The translations under genes and the position numbers were made by a program. Under the pieces are notes generated by a model. The model was given only the letters and a program-made list of their open reading frames with translations. It was not told the origin of the DNA and searched no databases. Of a stretch of 64,000 bases of DNA, positions 26,618 to 35,353 are shown in pieces (position 1 is the first letter of the stretch; each line of letters opens with the position of its first letter). Source of the stretch: Streptococcus vicugnae (GTDB lineage: Bacteria; Bacillota; Bacilli; Lactobacillales; Streptococcaceae); NCBI RefSeq assembly GCF_016461705.1, contig NZ_JAEMHW010000001.1, positions 640,351 through 704,350 of the forward strand, read 5' to 3'.

Positions 26618-27124
26618 TTAGCACTGTTCCTTAGCAGCACGCTTGGCAGCCTTCTTTTTCTCACGATTTTGACGGAAAAAATCTTGCATGATTCCAGCGC
26701 ACTCTGCTTCAAGAATGCCAGTCTCCACCTCAACACGATGATTGAGGCGAGTATCAGTCAAGATGTCATACAAACTACCTGCACCGCCAAATTTTTGATT
26801 AGCCGCCCCGTAAATCACTTGCGGAATACGGGCAAGCCCAATAGCTCCGCTACACATGACACAAGGTTCAATGGTGACAAATAAAGTACTCTCCAGCAAA
26901 CGCCAGTTTCCTTCATTCTCATTGGCTTCGTTGATAGCCATAATTTCAGCATGTAAGATTGCTTTTTGCTGTTCTTCGCGCGCGTTGTGCCCGCGTCCAA
27001 TAATCTCACCATCTTTGACGATAACACAGCCAATAGGAATCTCATCCTTTTCCAATGACTTCCTAGCTTCCTTGAGCGCTTCACCCATGAAATATTCTTT
27101 TTCTTCCTGTGTAAATTCAGCCAT
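26618..27124 (-). CDS. tadA: tRNA adenosine(34) deaminase
   Basis: About 168 residues. Zinc-binding and catalytic motifs of the deaminase fold: HAE (H58, E60) and PCVMC (C88, C91). It converts A34 to inosine in tRNA-Arg(ACG). The ATG at 27124 shares one base with the stop of the MBL gene upstream (TAATG) and has GGAGAG before it; the longer frame is read-through of the overlap. The C-terminus is basic (REKKKAAKRAAKEQC). ffs follows immediately. Confidence 0.94.
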   Translation of the reverse strand: MAEFTQEEKEYFMGEALKEARKSLEKDEIPIGCVIVKDGEIIGRGHNAREEQQKAILHAEIMAINEANENEGNWRLLESTLFVTIEPCVMCSGAIGLARIPQVIYGAANQKFGGAGSLYDILTDTRLNHRVEVETGILEAECAGIMQDFFRQNREKKKAAKRAAKEQC

Positions 27125-27900
27125 TAGAGCTCTCCAAGTTGCCATGATTTGTGTGGTTCAGCCAAATCAACAGGAACACCTTCAGCATAAATTTGTGCTT
27201 CTTCTTTAAGAACTTGAAGATGATTTTTAGCATCAATACCTTGTGGAGGTACTGGTGGTGTATGTGTCAAAACGAGTGATTTAACACCTGCAGCTTTAGC
27301 AATTTGTCCAGCTTCTTTTGTTGTCAAATGTGCTGGGTGATTTTCATTACCAGCATAAAGATAAACATCTGCTAAAAAGAGATCTGCGCCTGCGGCGAAT
27401 TGTTCCAAATCAGCAAAGTAACCAGTGTCACCAGTAAAGACAAGTGTCTGACCTATAGCACGTTCTACAATTCGAAAAGCGTAACAAGGAACGGGATGAA
27501 CAGTCTTAATAAAGGTAATATCAAATGGACCAATATGCTCAACACCAGAGACATTATAGGCTTTCCCTTCAGAGACACCAGGCAAAGTCAATTTAGCAAA
27601 TTCCCCCTCATCCTCAGTGTGTCCATAAATCGGCAACACTTTTGGTGTCCAAAGGTATTTTGGATAAAGTTGGAAATAATGACGCAAGACACCCAAATCA
27701 GCAATGTGATCAGGGTGATAATGTGAAATAATCACCGCATCCAAATCAAGTGGACTGATTTCTTTTTCTAGCTCCGTAACGGCACGACTTCCGCAATCCA
27801 TAAGCAATTGAAAACCATCTTCACTCGTAACGAGATAAGAGGTTGTTCCGCCATCTTTATAAGGGTATGCACCCCAGCAACCAAGTGTTGTGAGTTTCAT
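27124..27900 (-). CDS. MBL-fold metallohydrolase
   Basis: 258 residues. The metallo-beta-lactamase motif HYHPDH is at residues 60-65; FTGDTGYF (third metal ligand) and LTHTPP follow. It is closest in shape to RNase Z-like/YhfI-type hydrolases; the substrate is unknown. AAGGAG precedes the ATG. It is translationally coupled to tadA through the TAATG overlap. Confidence 0.85.
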   Translation of the reverse strand: MKLTTLGCWGAYPYKDGGTTSYLVTSEDGFQLLMDCGSRAVTELEKEISPLDLDAVIISHYHPDHIADLGVLRHYFQLYPKYLWTPKVLPIYGHTEDEGEFAKLTLPGVSEGKAYNVSGVEHIGPFDITFIKTVHPVPCYAFRIVERAIGQTLVFTGDTGYFADLEQFAAGADLFLADVYLYAGNENHPAHLTTKEAGQIAKAAGVKSLVLTHTPPVPPQGIDAKNHLQVLKEEAQIYAEGVPVDLAEPHKSWQLGEL

Positions 27901-27973
27901 AAGCGACTCCTTCTCTAGTTATACTTACTCACATTATAACAGAAATAGACGCTTTTTTAAAAAGACTGTTCTC

Positions 27974-28504
27974 TTATGCCAAGCCTAATTTATCTTTAAA
28001 TTTATAAGCAATAGTACTAGCAACCACAGCTTTAATTGTATCCCCAGGAATAAAAGCAAGATTTGATAAAAGCGATGTCACTAAAGGCATGTGCATGTAG
28101 ACAGAAAGATAAACAGCTCCTGCCACATCAACAAACAAAACTCCACCAAGTAAAATCGCAACTAAATAACTGATAAATGATGTATTTTTAAAGCCCTTCA
28201 AAACCAAATTAACTAAAATTGGCACGAAAAACCAAGCAATGACATAACCAGCTGTTGGTCCAGCCAAAACGGCAAATAGAGTTCCTCCTGAGAAAGCTGG
28301 TAAAAGCATTCCTAAAAGGAAAAATAAAAGAATTGATAAACTCCCCTTCTTCCAACCTAACAAAACTCCTGCTAACATGACTCCCAAATTCTGCAAAACA
28401 ATTGGAACAGGAATAAATCCCAGTGGAATGGCTGGAATGAAGCCCAAAATAACCAAAATAGTTGCCATCATGGCAATGTAAAGTAAATCCCTGACGTTTT
28501 TCAT
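27974..28504 (-). CDS. bioY: Biotin transporter BioY (S component)
   Basis: 176 residues with six predicted spans. BioY features: IPLGFIPVPIVLQNLGVMLAGVLLGWKKG and the central FAVLAGPTAGYVIAWF, and FIPGDTIKAVVAS near the C-terminus. It takes up biotin, alone or with the shared energy-coupling module. It starts 3 nt after the zinc-finger gene, and the pair lies behind a promoter with a BirA-type operator. Confidence 0.94.
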   Translation of the reverse strand: MKNVRDLLYIAMMATILVILGFIPAIPLGFIPVPIVLQNLGVMLAGVLLGWKKGSLSILLFFLLGMLLPAFSGGTLFAVLAGPTAGYVIAWFFVPILVNLVLKGFKNTSFISYLVAILLGGVLFVDVAGAVYLSVYMHMPLVTSLLSNLAFIPGDTIKAVVASTIAYKFKDKLGLA

Positions 28505-28507
28505 AAC

Positions 28508-28810
28508 CTACTCCTTTGAAAAATAAATAGTCTCATGTAACTGACACTTTGGATTAAAGGCATGGTGACAATAAGGGCAAAACCCTTTTTTATACTCCGT
28601 AAAAGTTAACGTATGACGACAACTGCCACAAAGCACAGGTGCATCATCGTCTACCGAAACAGGCTCAAAAGGGTGATCTCGCAACTGGTCATGACACTGA
28701 TAACAAGCAAAATATTCCTGACACTTGCCACACTTCAAAGCAACAACGTCACGTTCTGTGTGATAATGTTGGCATCTTCCCTCACTATCAAGATCAATTC
28801 CATAAATCAT
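28508..28810 (-). CDS. CHY zinc-finger protein
   Basis: About 100 residues with many metal ligands: CQHYHTERDVVALKCGKCQ, CYQCHDQLRDHPFEP, CGSCRHTLTF, CPYCHHAFNPKCQLH. This is the CHY-type zinc finger arrangement (multiple C/H pairs binding three zincs). The role is unknown; pairing with bioY in one operon is seen in streptococci. The ATG at 28810 was preferred over an upstream TTG that overlaps the SD. Confidence 0.82.
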   Translation of the reverse strand: MIYGIDLDSEGRCQHYHTERDVVALKCGKCQEYFACYQCHDQLRDHPFEPVSVDDDAPVLCGSCRHTLTFTEYKKGFCPYCHHAFNPKCQLHETIYFSKE

Positions 28811-28833
28811 TATAATCACCAACCTTTTAACAA

Positions 28834-28864
28834 AGTTTACTACTTCATTTTATTTTAGTCAACT
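28834..28864 (-). promoter_or_regulatory. Promoter with BirA-type operator for the bioY operon
   Basis: Half-sites AGTTTACT (28834-28841) and AGTCAACT (28857-28864) are inverted (7 of 8 match) with a 15-bp gap, the format of BirA operators. The -35 TTGACT and the -10 TAAACT (17-bp spacer) lie inside the two half-sites, so binding would block RNA polymerase. Confidence 0.65.
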
Positions 28865-28907
28865 ATTTTTTATATATAGGTTAACACTTTTTGAGATTCA
28901 AGAAAAA

Positions 28908-28933
28908 AAGCCTGAAACAATCGTTTCAAGCTT
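28908..28933 (-). terminator. Terminator of tgt
   Basis: Minus-strand AAGCTTGAAAC/GTTTCAGGCTT (one G.U) with T tract. Confidence 0.85.
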
Positions 28934-28942
28934 CATAATATA

Positions 28943-30094
<1,152 letters not shown>

Positions 30095-30264
30095 CTAGCT
30101 ACCACAAAAAACAGTTGTGGGCATTTTTGATATTGTCATGATTAGAAGTAATCAGACAGAGAACGAATCTAATATCCAGACTCTACTATGTATTGCTTTT
30201 AAAAAGCGCAACCTTTACGATTTTACCAGAAATCACATTATTTGTCATGTTTATATGTTTTCGT

Positions 30265-30293
30265 GTGACTTATCTAATACAATATGTTATAAT
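30265..30293 (+). promoter_or_regulatory. Promoter of the DUF975 gene
   Basis: GTGACT, 17 bp, TATAAT (30288-30293) with TGT before it. Confidence 0.65.
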
Positions 30294-30345
30294 GGAGACG
30301 TGGAAGTATTTACATTTTAAGGAATTTTTAAAGGAGGTCTATATT

Positions 30346-31101
30346 ATGAAAGCTTCAGAAACTCGACAAAAAGCTAGAGAATTTCTAAAAACTCTCTCTG
30401 GCAAGTATCAATTGTTTATTGTTTCTATCATCTTGGCGATTTTAACTATTTCAGTGACTTATCGTGAATCAATTTATTCTTACAATGGCACTGAAATTAG
30501 CGTCACGCAATCTGTTCCAAGTATCATCGGAATCCTATCAGCGCTTTTCCTTGCTTCAGCAAGCTTTGCAGTTCTTGATGTAATGCGTCACAAAGCTGAT
30601 CACGTTGAAGTTGGCGATAACATGCGCGTCTTCTCAAACGAATTGTTCGGTAAATACGTCGTAACCGCAATTGTTAAATGGGTATTCCTCTTCTTGTGGT
30701 CATTAATCGCTATCGCTGGTATTATCATTCTTTCTGCTGGGGTTATGTTTGCTGCTACAGATGATTCTGCTGCAGGCTGGGTTATTGTCCTTATCGGCTT
30801 TATCGTGATGATTGCAGGTTTTGTCCTTGCAATTATGAAAGAATATGCATACAGCATGACAACTTACGTTCTTTATGACGATGTCACAAATGGTACTTAT
30901 GAAGGTCCTCGTAGCGTTATCGCTAAAAGTACTAAATTAATGGATGGAAATAAATGGCGCTACTTCTGTCTACAATTCAGCTTCATTGGTTGGATTATTT
31001 TGACTGCTCTAACATGTGGTCTACTTCACTTCTATACTTTGCCATATATAACAACCGCTAACCTCTTCTTCTACGAAGATTTACGAGAAAAAGCTGAATA
31101 A
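30346..31101 (+). CDS. DUF975 family membrane protein
   Basis: About 251 residues. The N-terminus MKASETRQKAREFLKTLSGKYQLFIV is typical of DUF975; four to six membrane spans follow, with an amphipathic segment YVLYDDVTNGTYEGPRSVIAKSTKLMDGNKWRYFCLQFSF region before the last spans. Function unknown. The start was set at the ATG at 30346 with AAAGGAGGT 7 nt upstream; the longer open frame from 30193 crosses the promoter and cannot be real. Monocistronic. Confidence 0.85.
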   Translation: MKASETRQKAREFLKTLSGKYQLFIVSIILAILTISVTYRESIYSYNGTEISVTQSVPSIIGILSALFLASASFAVLDVMRHKADHVEVGDNMRVFSNELFGKYVVTAIVKWVFLFLWSLIAIAGIIILSAGVMFAATDDSAAGWVIVLIGFIVMIAGFVLAIMKEYAYSMTTYVLYDDVTNGTYEGPRSVIAKSTKLMDGNKWRYFCLQFSFIGWIILTALTCGLLHFYTLPYITTANLFFYEDLREKAE

Positions 31102-31103
31102 TA

Positions 31104-31133
31104 AAAAGCTACAGTTTTACTGGAGCTTTTTTG
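31104..31133 (+). terminator. Terminator of the DUF975 gene
   Basis: AAAAGCT.CAGT-loop-ACTG.AGCTTTT with T tract. Confidence 0.8.
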
Positions 31134-31151
31134 TACCCTGATATTCAACCA

Positions 31152-31180
31152 AAAAGAAGATGTTTCTCACATCTTCTTTT
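31152..31180. terminator. Terminator of perR (likely bidirectional)
   Basis: 12-bp perfect stem AAAAGAAGATGT/ACATCTTCTTTT with 5-nt loop. Confidence 0.85.
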
Positions 31181-31687
31181 TTAATCTTCTTTATGTTCTT
31201 CTCGATAAGCCATGAAAGGTTCTCCTGCTGCTTTAAGCTTTTCTTGGCATTTTGGACAAATCCCGTAAGCAGTCAGCTGAACCTTGGTAATCATGTAGCC
31301 TGTTTGTTCATAAGCTTCTTTTCCAATATCAATAGCATCGACATCCATAAAGTCTGCAATATCACCACAATATTTACAAACAATGTTGATATGCTGGTGT
31401 CCCATGAAATCATAGTAAGTTGTTGGGTCGTTAGTCACTTTTAACTCAGCAACAAACCCTTCTTTAACCAAGATTTTCATGTTATTGTAAACTGTTGCCA
31501 AACTCATATTAGGATGTTCAGGCAACAAGTCCTTATAAATCTTTTCAGCACTTGGGTGCTCATGACTATTTATGATATAAGCGATAATGGCCTTACGAGT
31601 CTCCGTAATGCGAATGTGCTTCCTTTTGAGATGCTCGATAACATTTTCATAGGCATCCAAAGGACGGTGATGGGTATGAATGTCCAT
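31181..31687 (-). CDS. perR: Fur-family peroxide regulator PerR
   Basis: 168 residues, somewhat longer at both ends than B. subtilis PerR. Winged helix (ITETRKAIIAYIINSHEHPSAEKIYKDLLPEHPNMSLATVYNNMKILVKEG), the MGHQHINIVCKYCGD metal region and the second CxxC (CPKC) for structural zinc. It represses peroxide-defence and metal genes using Fe/Mn and is inactivated by H2O2-driven histidine oxidation. The N-terminus has MDIHTHHRPLD. A Per-box-like sequence overlaps its -10. Confidence 0.88.
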   Translation of the reverse strand: MDIHTHHRPLDAYENVIEHLKRKHIRITETRKAIIAYIINSHEHPSAEKIYKDLLPEHPNMSLATVYNNMKILVKEGFVAELKVTNDPTTYYDFMGHQHINIVCKYCGDIADFMDVDAIDIGKEAYEQTGYMITKVQLTAYGICPKCQEKLKAAGEPFMAYREEHKED

Positions 31688-31709
31688 TATGGCTCTCCTA
31701 TTCTATAGA

Positions 31710-31724
31710 TTAAAGTCATTATAA
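31710..31724 (-). promoter_or_regulatory. Per box overlapping the perR -10
   Basis: Minus strand TTATAATGACTTTAA agrees with TTATAATNATTATAA at 12 of 14 fixed positions and contains the TATAAT of the perR promoter; autoregulation is likely. Confidence 0.6.
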
Positions 31725-31856
31725 CATAGTTTAACTGTTACTCGTATCGACATGCTCATTCATTTTATTATAAAAATCTGACGATTTCAAGTTTTCAAAG
31801 TAAAAGTCTCTTATTTTTTCTAAAAAACGCTTAAAAACTGGTTTTTAGAGCATGAA

Positions 31857-31895
31857 AAAATGAGAAAACTCTTTCTTGAAAAGTCATCTCATTTT
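31857..31895 (-). terminator. Terminator of the CoA-binding protein gene
   Basis: AAAATGAGA/TCTCATTTT with an inner CTTT/AAAG pairing; T tract on the minus strand. Confidence 0.75.
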
Positions 31896-31919
31896 CACTA
31901 GTATTTTCAAAGAATTATT

Positions 31920-32342
31920 TTATAACCCTTGGTACTCAATCTTAATACACTTGTTCATGACGATTTTATCACGTCCAGCAGCCTCCAATATATCTGCAGC
32001 TTCTTGACTTTCTAAGCCCAATTGCGCCCAGAAAACATCAGCATCCGTTTTGATAAAGTCTTTGGCAACTTCTGGTAGGAAATCACTTCGTCTGAAAACA
32101 TCCACAATATCAATATGGACAGGAACATCTTGAAGCGAAGCATAGACAGTTTCACCAAGAACCTTTTGACCCGCAAGGCGAGGATTGACCGGAATAATGG
32201 TGTATCCTGCTTCTTGCATAATCTTTGAAACGCCATATGCTGGGCTATTTTCACGGTAAGACAAGCCGACAACTGCAATGGTTTTAGCATTTTTAAGATA
32301 AGATGCAATCACATCTTGGCTAGGATTTTGAAATGATGTCAT
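31920..32342 (-). CDS. CoA-binding domain protein (YccU-like)
   Basis: 140 residues, a single Rossmann-type CoA-binding domain: TIAVVGLSYRENSPAYGVSKIMQEAGYTIIPVNP at the N-terminus and VFWAQLGLESQEAADILEAAGRDKIVMNKCIKIEY at the C-terminus. Family members bind CoA; their role is unknown. AAAGGAGG lies before the ATG. It lies 104 bp downstream of polA, with its own terminator and a terminator between it and polA. Confidence 0.85.
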   Translation of the reverse strand: MTSFQNPSQDVIASYLKNAKTIAVVGLSYRENSPAYGVSKIMQEAGYTIIPVNPRLAGQKVLGETVYASLQDVPVHIDIVDVFRRSDFLPEVAKDFIKTDADVFWAQLGLESQEAADILEAAGRDKIVMNKCIKIEYQGL

Positions 32343-32405
32343 TTAGCTGCCTCCTTTTATTGCGTTTTTCTTAAGTATAGCAAATCATTGATTTTCTGCC
32401 TAGCA

Positions 32406-32438
32406 AAAAGGAAATGACTGTATCAGCCACTTCCTTTT
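32406..32438 (-). terminator. Terminator of polA
   Basis: AAAAGGAA/TTCCTTTT with inner CTG/CAG pairing, T tract on the minus strand. Confidence 0.75.
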
Positions 32439-32446
32439 CATTTTTT

Positions 32447-35083
32447 CTATTTTGCTTCGTACCATGTTTGGCCTGCACTTTCGTCTGCCACAAGTGGGAC
32501 TGAAAGTTCAATGGCTGATTCCATGGTTTCTTTGACTAATTTTTCAATAGCTTCTAGCTCGTCTTTTGGTACTTCAAGGATAATTTCATCGTGCACTTGT
32601 AGAAGCATTTTGGTCTTGAACCCACCATCAACAAGAGCTTTATCAAGGTTAATCATAGCGATTTTGAGAATATCAGCTGCGCTACCTTGAATTGGTGAGT
32701 TGATGGCTGTACGCTCTGCAAATTGACGTACGTTGAAATTGCGAGCATTGATATCTGGCAATTCGCGACGACGGTGGAAGAGCGTTTCAACATAGCCTTT
32801 ATCTTTGGCATCACGCACCACGCGCTCCATGTAGTCTTTAATACCTGGGTAGCGTTCGAAGTAAGTCTCAATGTATTGTTTTGCCACTTTACGTGGAATA
32901 CCCAGATTGTTAGCAAGACCGTAATCAGAAATTCCGTAAACAATACCGAAGTTAACAGCTTTGGCGTTACGACGGTCATTTGGTGTGACGTCTTCAGCTT
33001 TTTCGATACCAAAGACACGCATAGCTGTTGAGGTATGAATATCTGCTCCTTCACGGAAAGCCGCAATCAAGTGTTCATCATTTGAAATATGAGCTAGCAC
33101 GCGTAACTCAATTTGTGAGTAGTCAGAGCTCAAAAGCAATTCGTCTTCTGTTTCTGGGACAAATGCCTTACGAATTAAGCGACCTTGTTCCAAACGAACT
33201 GGAATGTTTTGCAAGTTAGGATCAACACTAGACAAGCGCCCTGTTTGCGTCAAATCTTGCAAATAACGCGTATGAATTTTGCCATCTTTCAAGATAAAAT
33301 CTTGCAAACCAACGATGTAAGTTGATTGAAGTTTAGCGATTTGACGGTATTCCAAAATCTTAGACACGATTGGTGAGATTGGGGCCAAGCGTTCCAAGAC
33401 ATCTACTGCTGTTGAATAGCCTGTCTTAGTTTTCTTAGTGTAGCTTGTTGGCAATTGCATCTTGTCAAAAAGCAATTCTCCCAATTGTTTTGGTGAATTA
33501 ATGTTAAATTCCATGCCAGCAAGGTCATAGATTTCTTGTGTCAATTCATCAATAACAGCTTGGTTGGCTTTTTCCATGTCTTGCAGCGTTTCTTTCTTAA
33601 CCGAAATACCAGCGATTTCCATCTTAGCAAGAACGTTTGCAATAGGTTGTTCCATGTCAAAAAGAAGGCTTGCTTGTTGATGCTCTGTCAACTTGTCTAG
33701 CATGGCTTTTTCAGAGTGGTTCAAAACGACAATCTTACGAGCCAAGTGGCTAAGAAGCACTGCTTTGTCTGGCACGGCGCGTTTAGCCCCTTTACCATAA
33801 ACCGCTTCATCGCTATCAAGAACATACTCTGTATAAAGACGAGCAATCGTTGATAATTCATTGTCATCCACGGTTGACAAGAGGTATTTCGCTAAGCGGC
33901 TGTCAAAAGCTGGCGCAGGCAAATCAATTCCTAAATGACTGAGAAGCACTTTGCTGCGTTTGAAATCATAAGTCTTGATTGGTTTAGCTAGCGCTGCTTT
34001 GAACAAATCGTCCTTAAGCAACTCAAGGTTTGTTGAGGCATAGATTGCCTTGTCATTTCCCCAAGCAAAACCAATGATGTTTTCAATATGATAATTATCA
34101 CCTAAAATTTCAAAATAGAAAAATTGGTCATCGGTAAACATATCAGCGCTTAAGCTGTCCACTTCAGTGTAGGCAACGTCAAATTTTTCTTGTTTCTTAG
34201 TAGCACCAAGATTGTCTTTAAACTGTTTGAAGCCCATTTCATCATAAAATGGCACAAGTTTTTCTAAGTCTGGTCCGCTGTAATTAATATCATCTAAGCC
34301 AATCGCAATCGGCGCTGTGATGTTAATTGTCGCCAAGGTCTTAGATAAGAAAGCTTGCTCTTTATCATTAATCAAGTTTTCTTTCATTTTAGATTTCTTC
34401 ATGCCGTCGATGTTTTCGTAAACACCTTCAAGGCTTCCGTACTCTAAGAGAAGTTTTAGACCTGTTTTTTCACCAACTTTTGTAACACCAGGTATATTAT
34501 CTGATTTATCTCCCATAAGAGCTTTGAGGTCAATGAATTGTTTTGGTGTGATTCCCATTTTTTCCATGAGGTAAGCTGGGGTGAATTCTTCAAACTCAGC
34601 CACACCTTTTTTAGAAATTTCAACAGTTGTGTTGTTATCCGCCAATTGGATAAGGTCTTTATCTCCACTGACGATTGTAACATCATACTCATCTTCGTTT
34701 TCAGCTAATTTATCAAGCGTTCCGATGATGTCATCAGCTTCATAGTTTTCCAACTCATACCAGTTGATACCCAATGCTGTTAACATTTCACGGATGTATG
34801 GCAACTGCTCACGGAATTCATCTGGTGTTTTAGCACGACCAGCTTTGTAATCTTTGTACATTTCCGTACGGAAAGTTGTCTTTCCAGCATCAAAAGCCAC
34901 CAATACATGCGTTGGCTGAACTCTTTCTAATAAATGATTGAGCATAAGGTGAAAACCGTAGATAGCATTGGTATGAAGACCTGCTCGGTTCTTAAAGCGA
35001 TCAATCTGATTGTAGAGTGCAAAAAAGGCACGATAAGCAACGGATGAACCGTCAATCAATAATAATTTTTTCTTGTTTTCCAT
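32447..35083 (-). CDS. polA: DNA polymerase I
   Basis: About 878 residues. Residues 1-~290 are the 5'-3' exonuclease (LLIDGSSVAYRAFFAL, TIVSGDKDLIQLAD, MGDKSDNIPGV). The middle 3'-5' exonuclease-like domain lacks the catalytic carboxylates, as usual in Gram-positives. The polymerase domain shows motif A (SDYSQIELRVLAHIS), motif B (RRNAKAVNFGIVYGIS) and motif C (LLQVHDEIILEVP). The start was set at the ATG at 35083 (MENKKKLLLIDG). There is no SD; TGTGTTATAAT ends 6 nt upstream, which suggests a leaderless mRNA. Confidence 0.96.
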   Translation of the reverse strand: MENKKKLLLIDGSSVAYRAFFALYNQIDRFKNRAGLHTNAIYGFHLMLNHLLERVQPTHVLVAFDAGKTTFRTEMYKDYKAGRAKTPDEFREQLPYIREMLTALGINWYELENYEADDIIGTLDKLAENEDEYDVTIVSGDKDLIQLADNNTTVEISKKGVAEFEEFTPAYLMEKMGITPKQFIDLKALMGDKSDNIPGVTKVGEKTGLKLLLEYGSLEGVYENIDGMKKSKMKENLINDKEQAFLSKTLATINITAPIAIGLDDINYSGPDLEKLVPFYDEMGFKQFKDNLGATKKQEKFDVAYTEVDSLSADMFTDDQFFYFEILGDNYHIENIIGFAWGNDKAIYASTNLELLKDDLFKAALAKPIKTYDFKRSKVLLSHLGIDLPAPAFDSRLAKYLLSTVDDNELSTIARLYTEYVLDSDEAVYGKGAKRAVPDKAVLLSHLARKIVVLNHSEKAMLDKLTEHQQASLLFDMEQPIANVLAKMEIAGISVKKETLQDMEKANQAVIDELTQEIYDLAGMEFNINSPKQLGELLFDKMQLPTSYTKKTKTGYSTAVDVLERLAPISPIVSKILEYRQIAKLQSTYIVGLQDFILKDGKIHTRYLQDLTQTGRLSSVDPNLQNIPVRLEQGRLIRKAFVPETEDELLLSSDYSQIELRVLAHISNDEHLIAAFREGADIHTSTAMRVFGIEKAEDVTPNDRRNAKAVNFGIVYGISDYGLANNLGIPRKVAKQYIETYFERYPGIKDYMERVVRDAKDKGYVETLFHRRRELPDINARNFNVRQFAERTAINSPIQGSAADILKIAMINLDKALVDGGFKTKMLLQVHDEIILEVPKDELEAIEKLVKETMESAIELSVPLVADESAGQTWYEAK

Positions 35084-35098
35084 GGCTTTATTATAACA
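35084..35098 (-). promoter_or_regulatory. Leaderless-type promoter of polA
   Basis: Minus strand TGTG TTATAAT, then AAAGCC, then ATG (35083). Extended -10 (TGT TATAAT). Confidence 0.65.
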
Positions 35099-35159
35099 CA
35101 TCTTGAGCATGCATTTTAACTTAAAAGGTGCTCAAAAAACGATAAAAATAATCCTTTCT

Positions 35160-35192
35160 ATTAAGATTTATTTAAGCCAGTGCTCTTATACT
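35160..35192 (+). promoter_or_regulatory. CiaR-dependent promoter
   Basis: ATTAAG (35160-35165), 5 bp, TTTAAG (35171-35176), 10 bp, TATACT (35187-35192): CiaR format with exact spacing. Confidence 0.9.
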
Positions 35193-35198
35193 GTAATC

Positions 35199-35315
35199 AT
35201 TCCTAAAACTTTCACAGCTAGCTTTGCTAGCTCGTATCCATCCACTTCTCCCAGAGACTGGATGAATGTATCTTTTTCATAATCTCCTTAAAGTCTAGCT
35301 CTGCTAGGCTTTTTG
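35199..35315 (+). ncRNA. Cia-dependent small RNA (csRNA), second copy type
   Basis: An RNA of about 117 nt is predicted. Hairpin AGCTAGC-TTT-GCTAGCT; hairpin CATCCA/TGGATG with CTTCTCCC in its loop; single-stranded AATCTCCTTAAAG (anti-SD); terminator AAGTCTAGC-TCT-GCTAGGCTT with TTTTT. Diverges from polA and faces the AEC transporter terminator. Together with the RNA at 21.9 kb it shows that this strain carries at least two csRNAs. The 5' end is estimated. Confidence 0.88.
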
Positions 35316-35325
35316 TATTAAAAAA

Positions 35326-35345
35326 CACTTCCGTACTTGGAAGTG
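35326..35345 (-). terminator. Terminator of the AEC transporter gene
   Basis: CACTTCC-6 nt-GGAAGTG with T tract on the minus strand. Confidence 0.85.
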
Positions 35346-35353
35346 CTCAAAAT

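Noticed and set aside
30319..30335. TTTAAG-N5-TTTAAA before the DUF975 gene as a CiaR site
   Set aside because: It lies downstream of the promoter and merges with the SD; the second copy is imperfect and no -10 follows at 10 bp.
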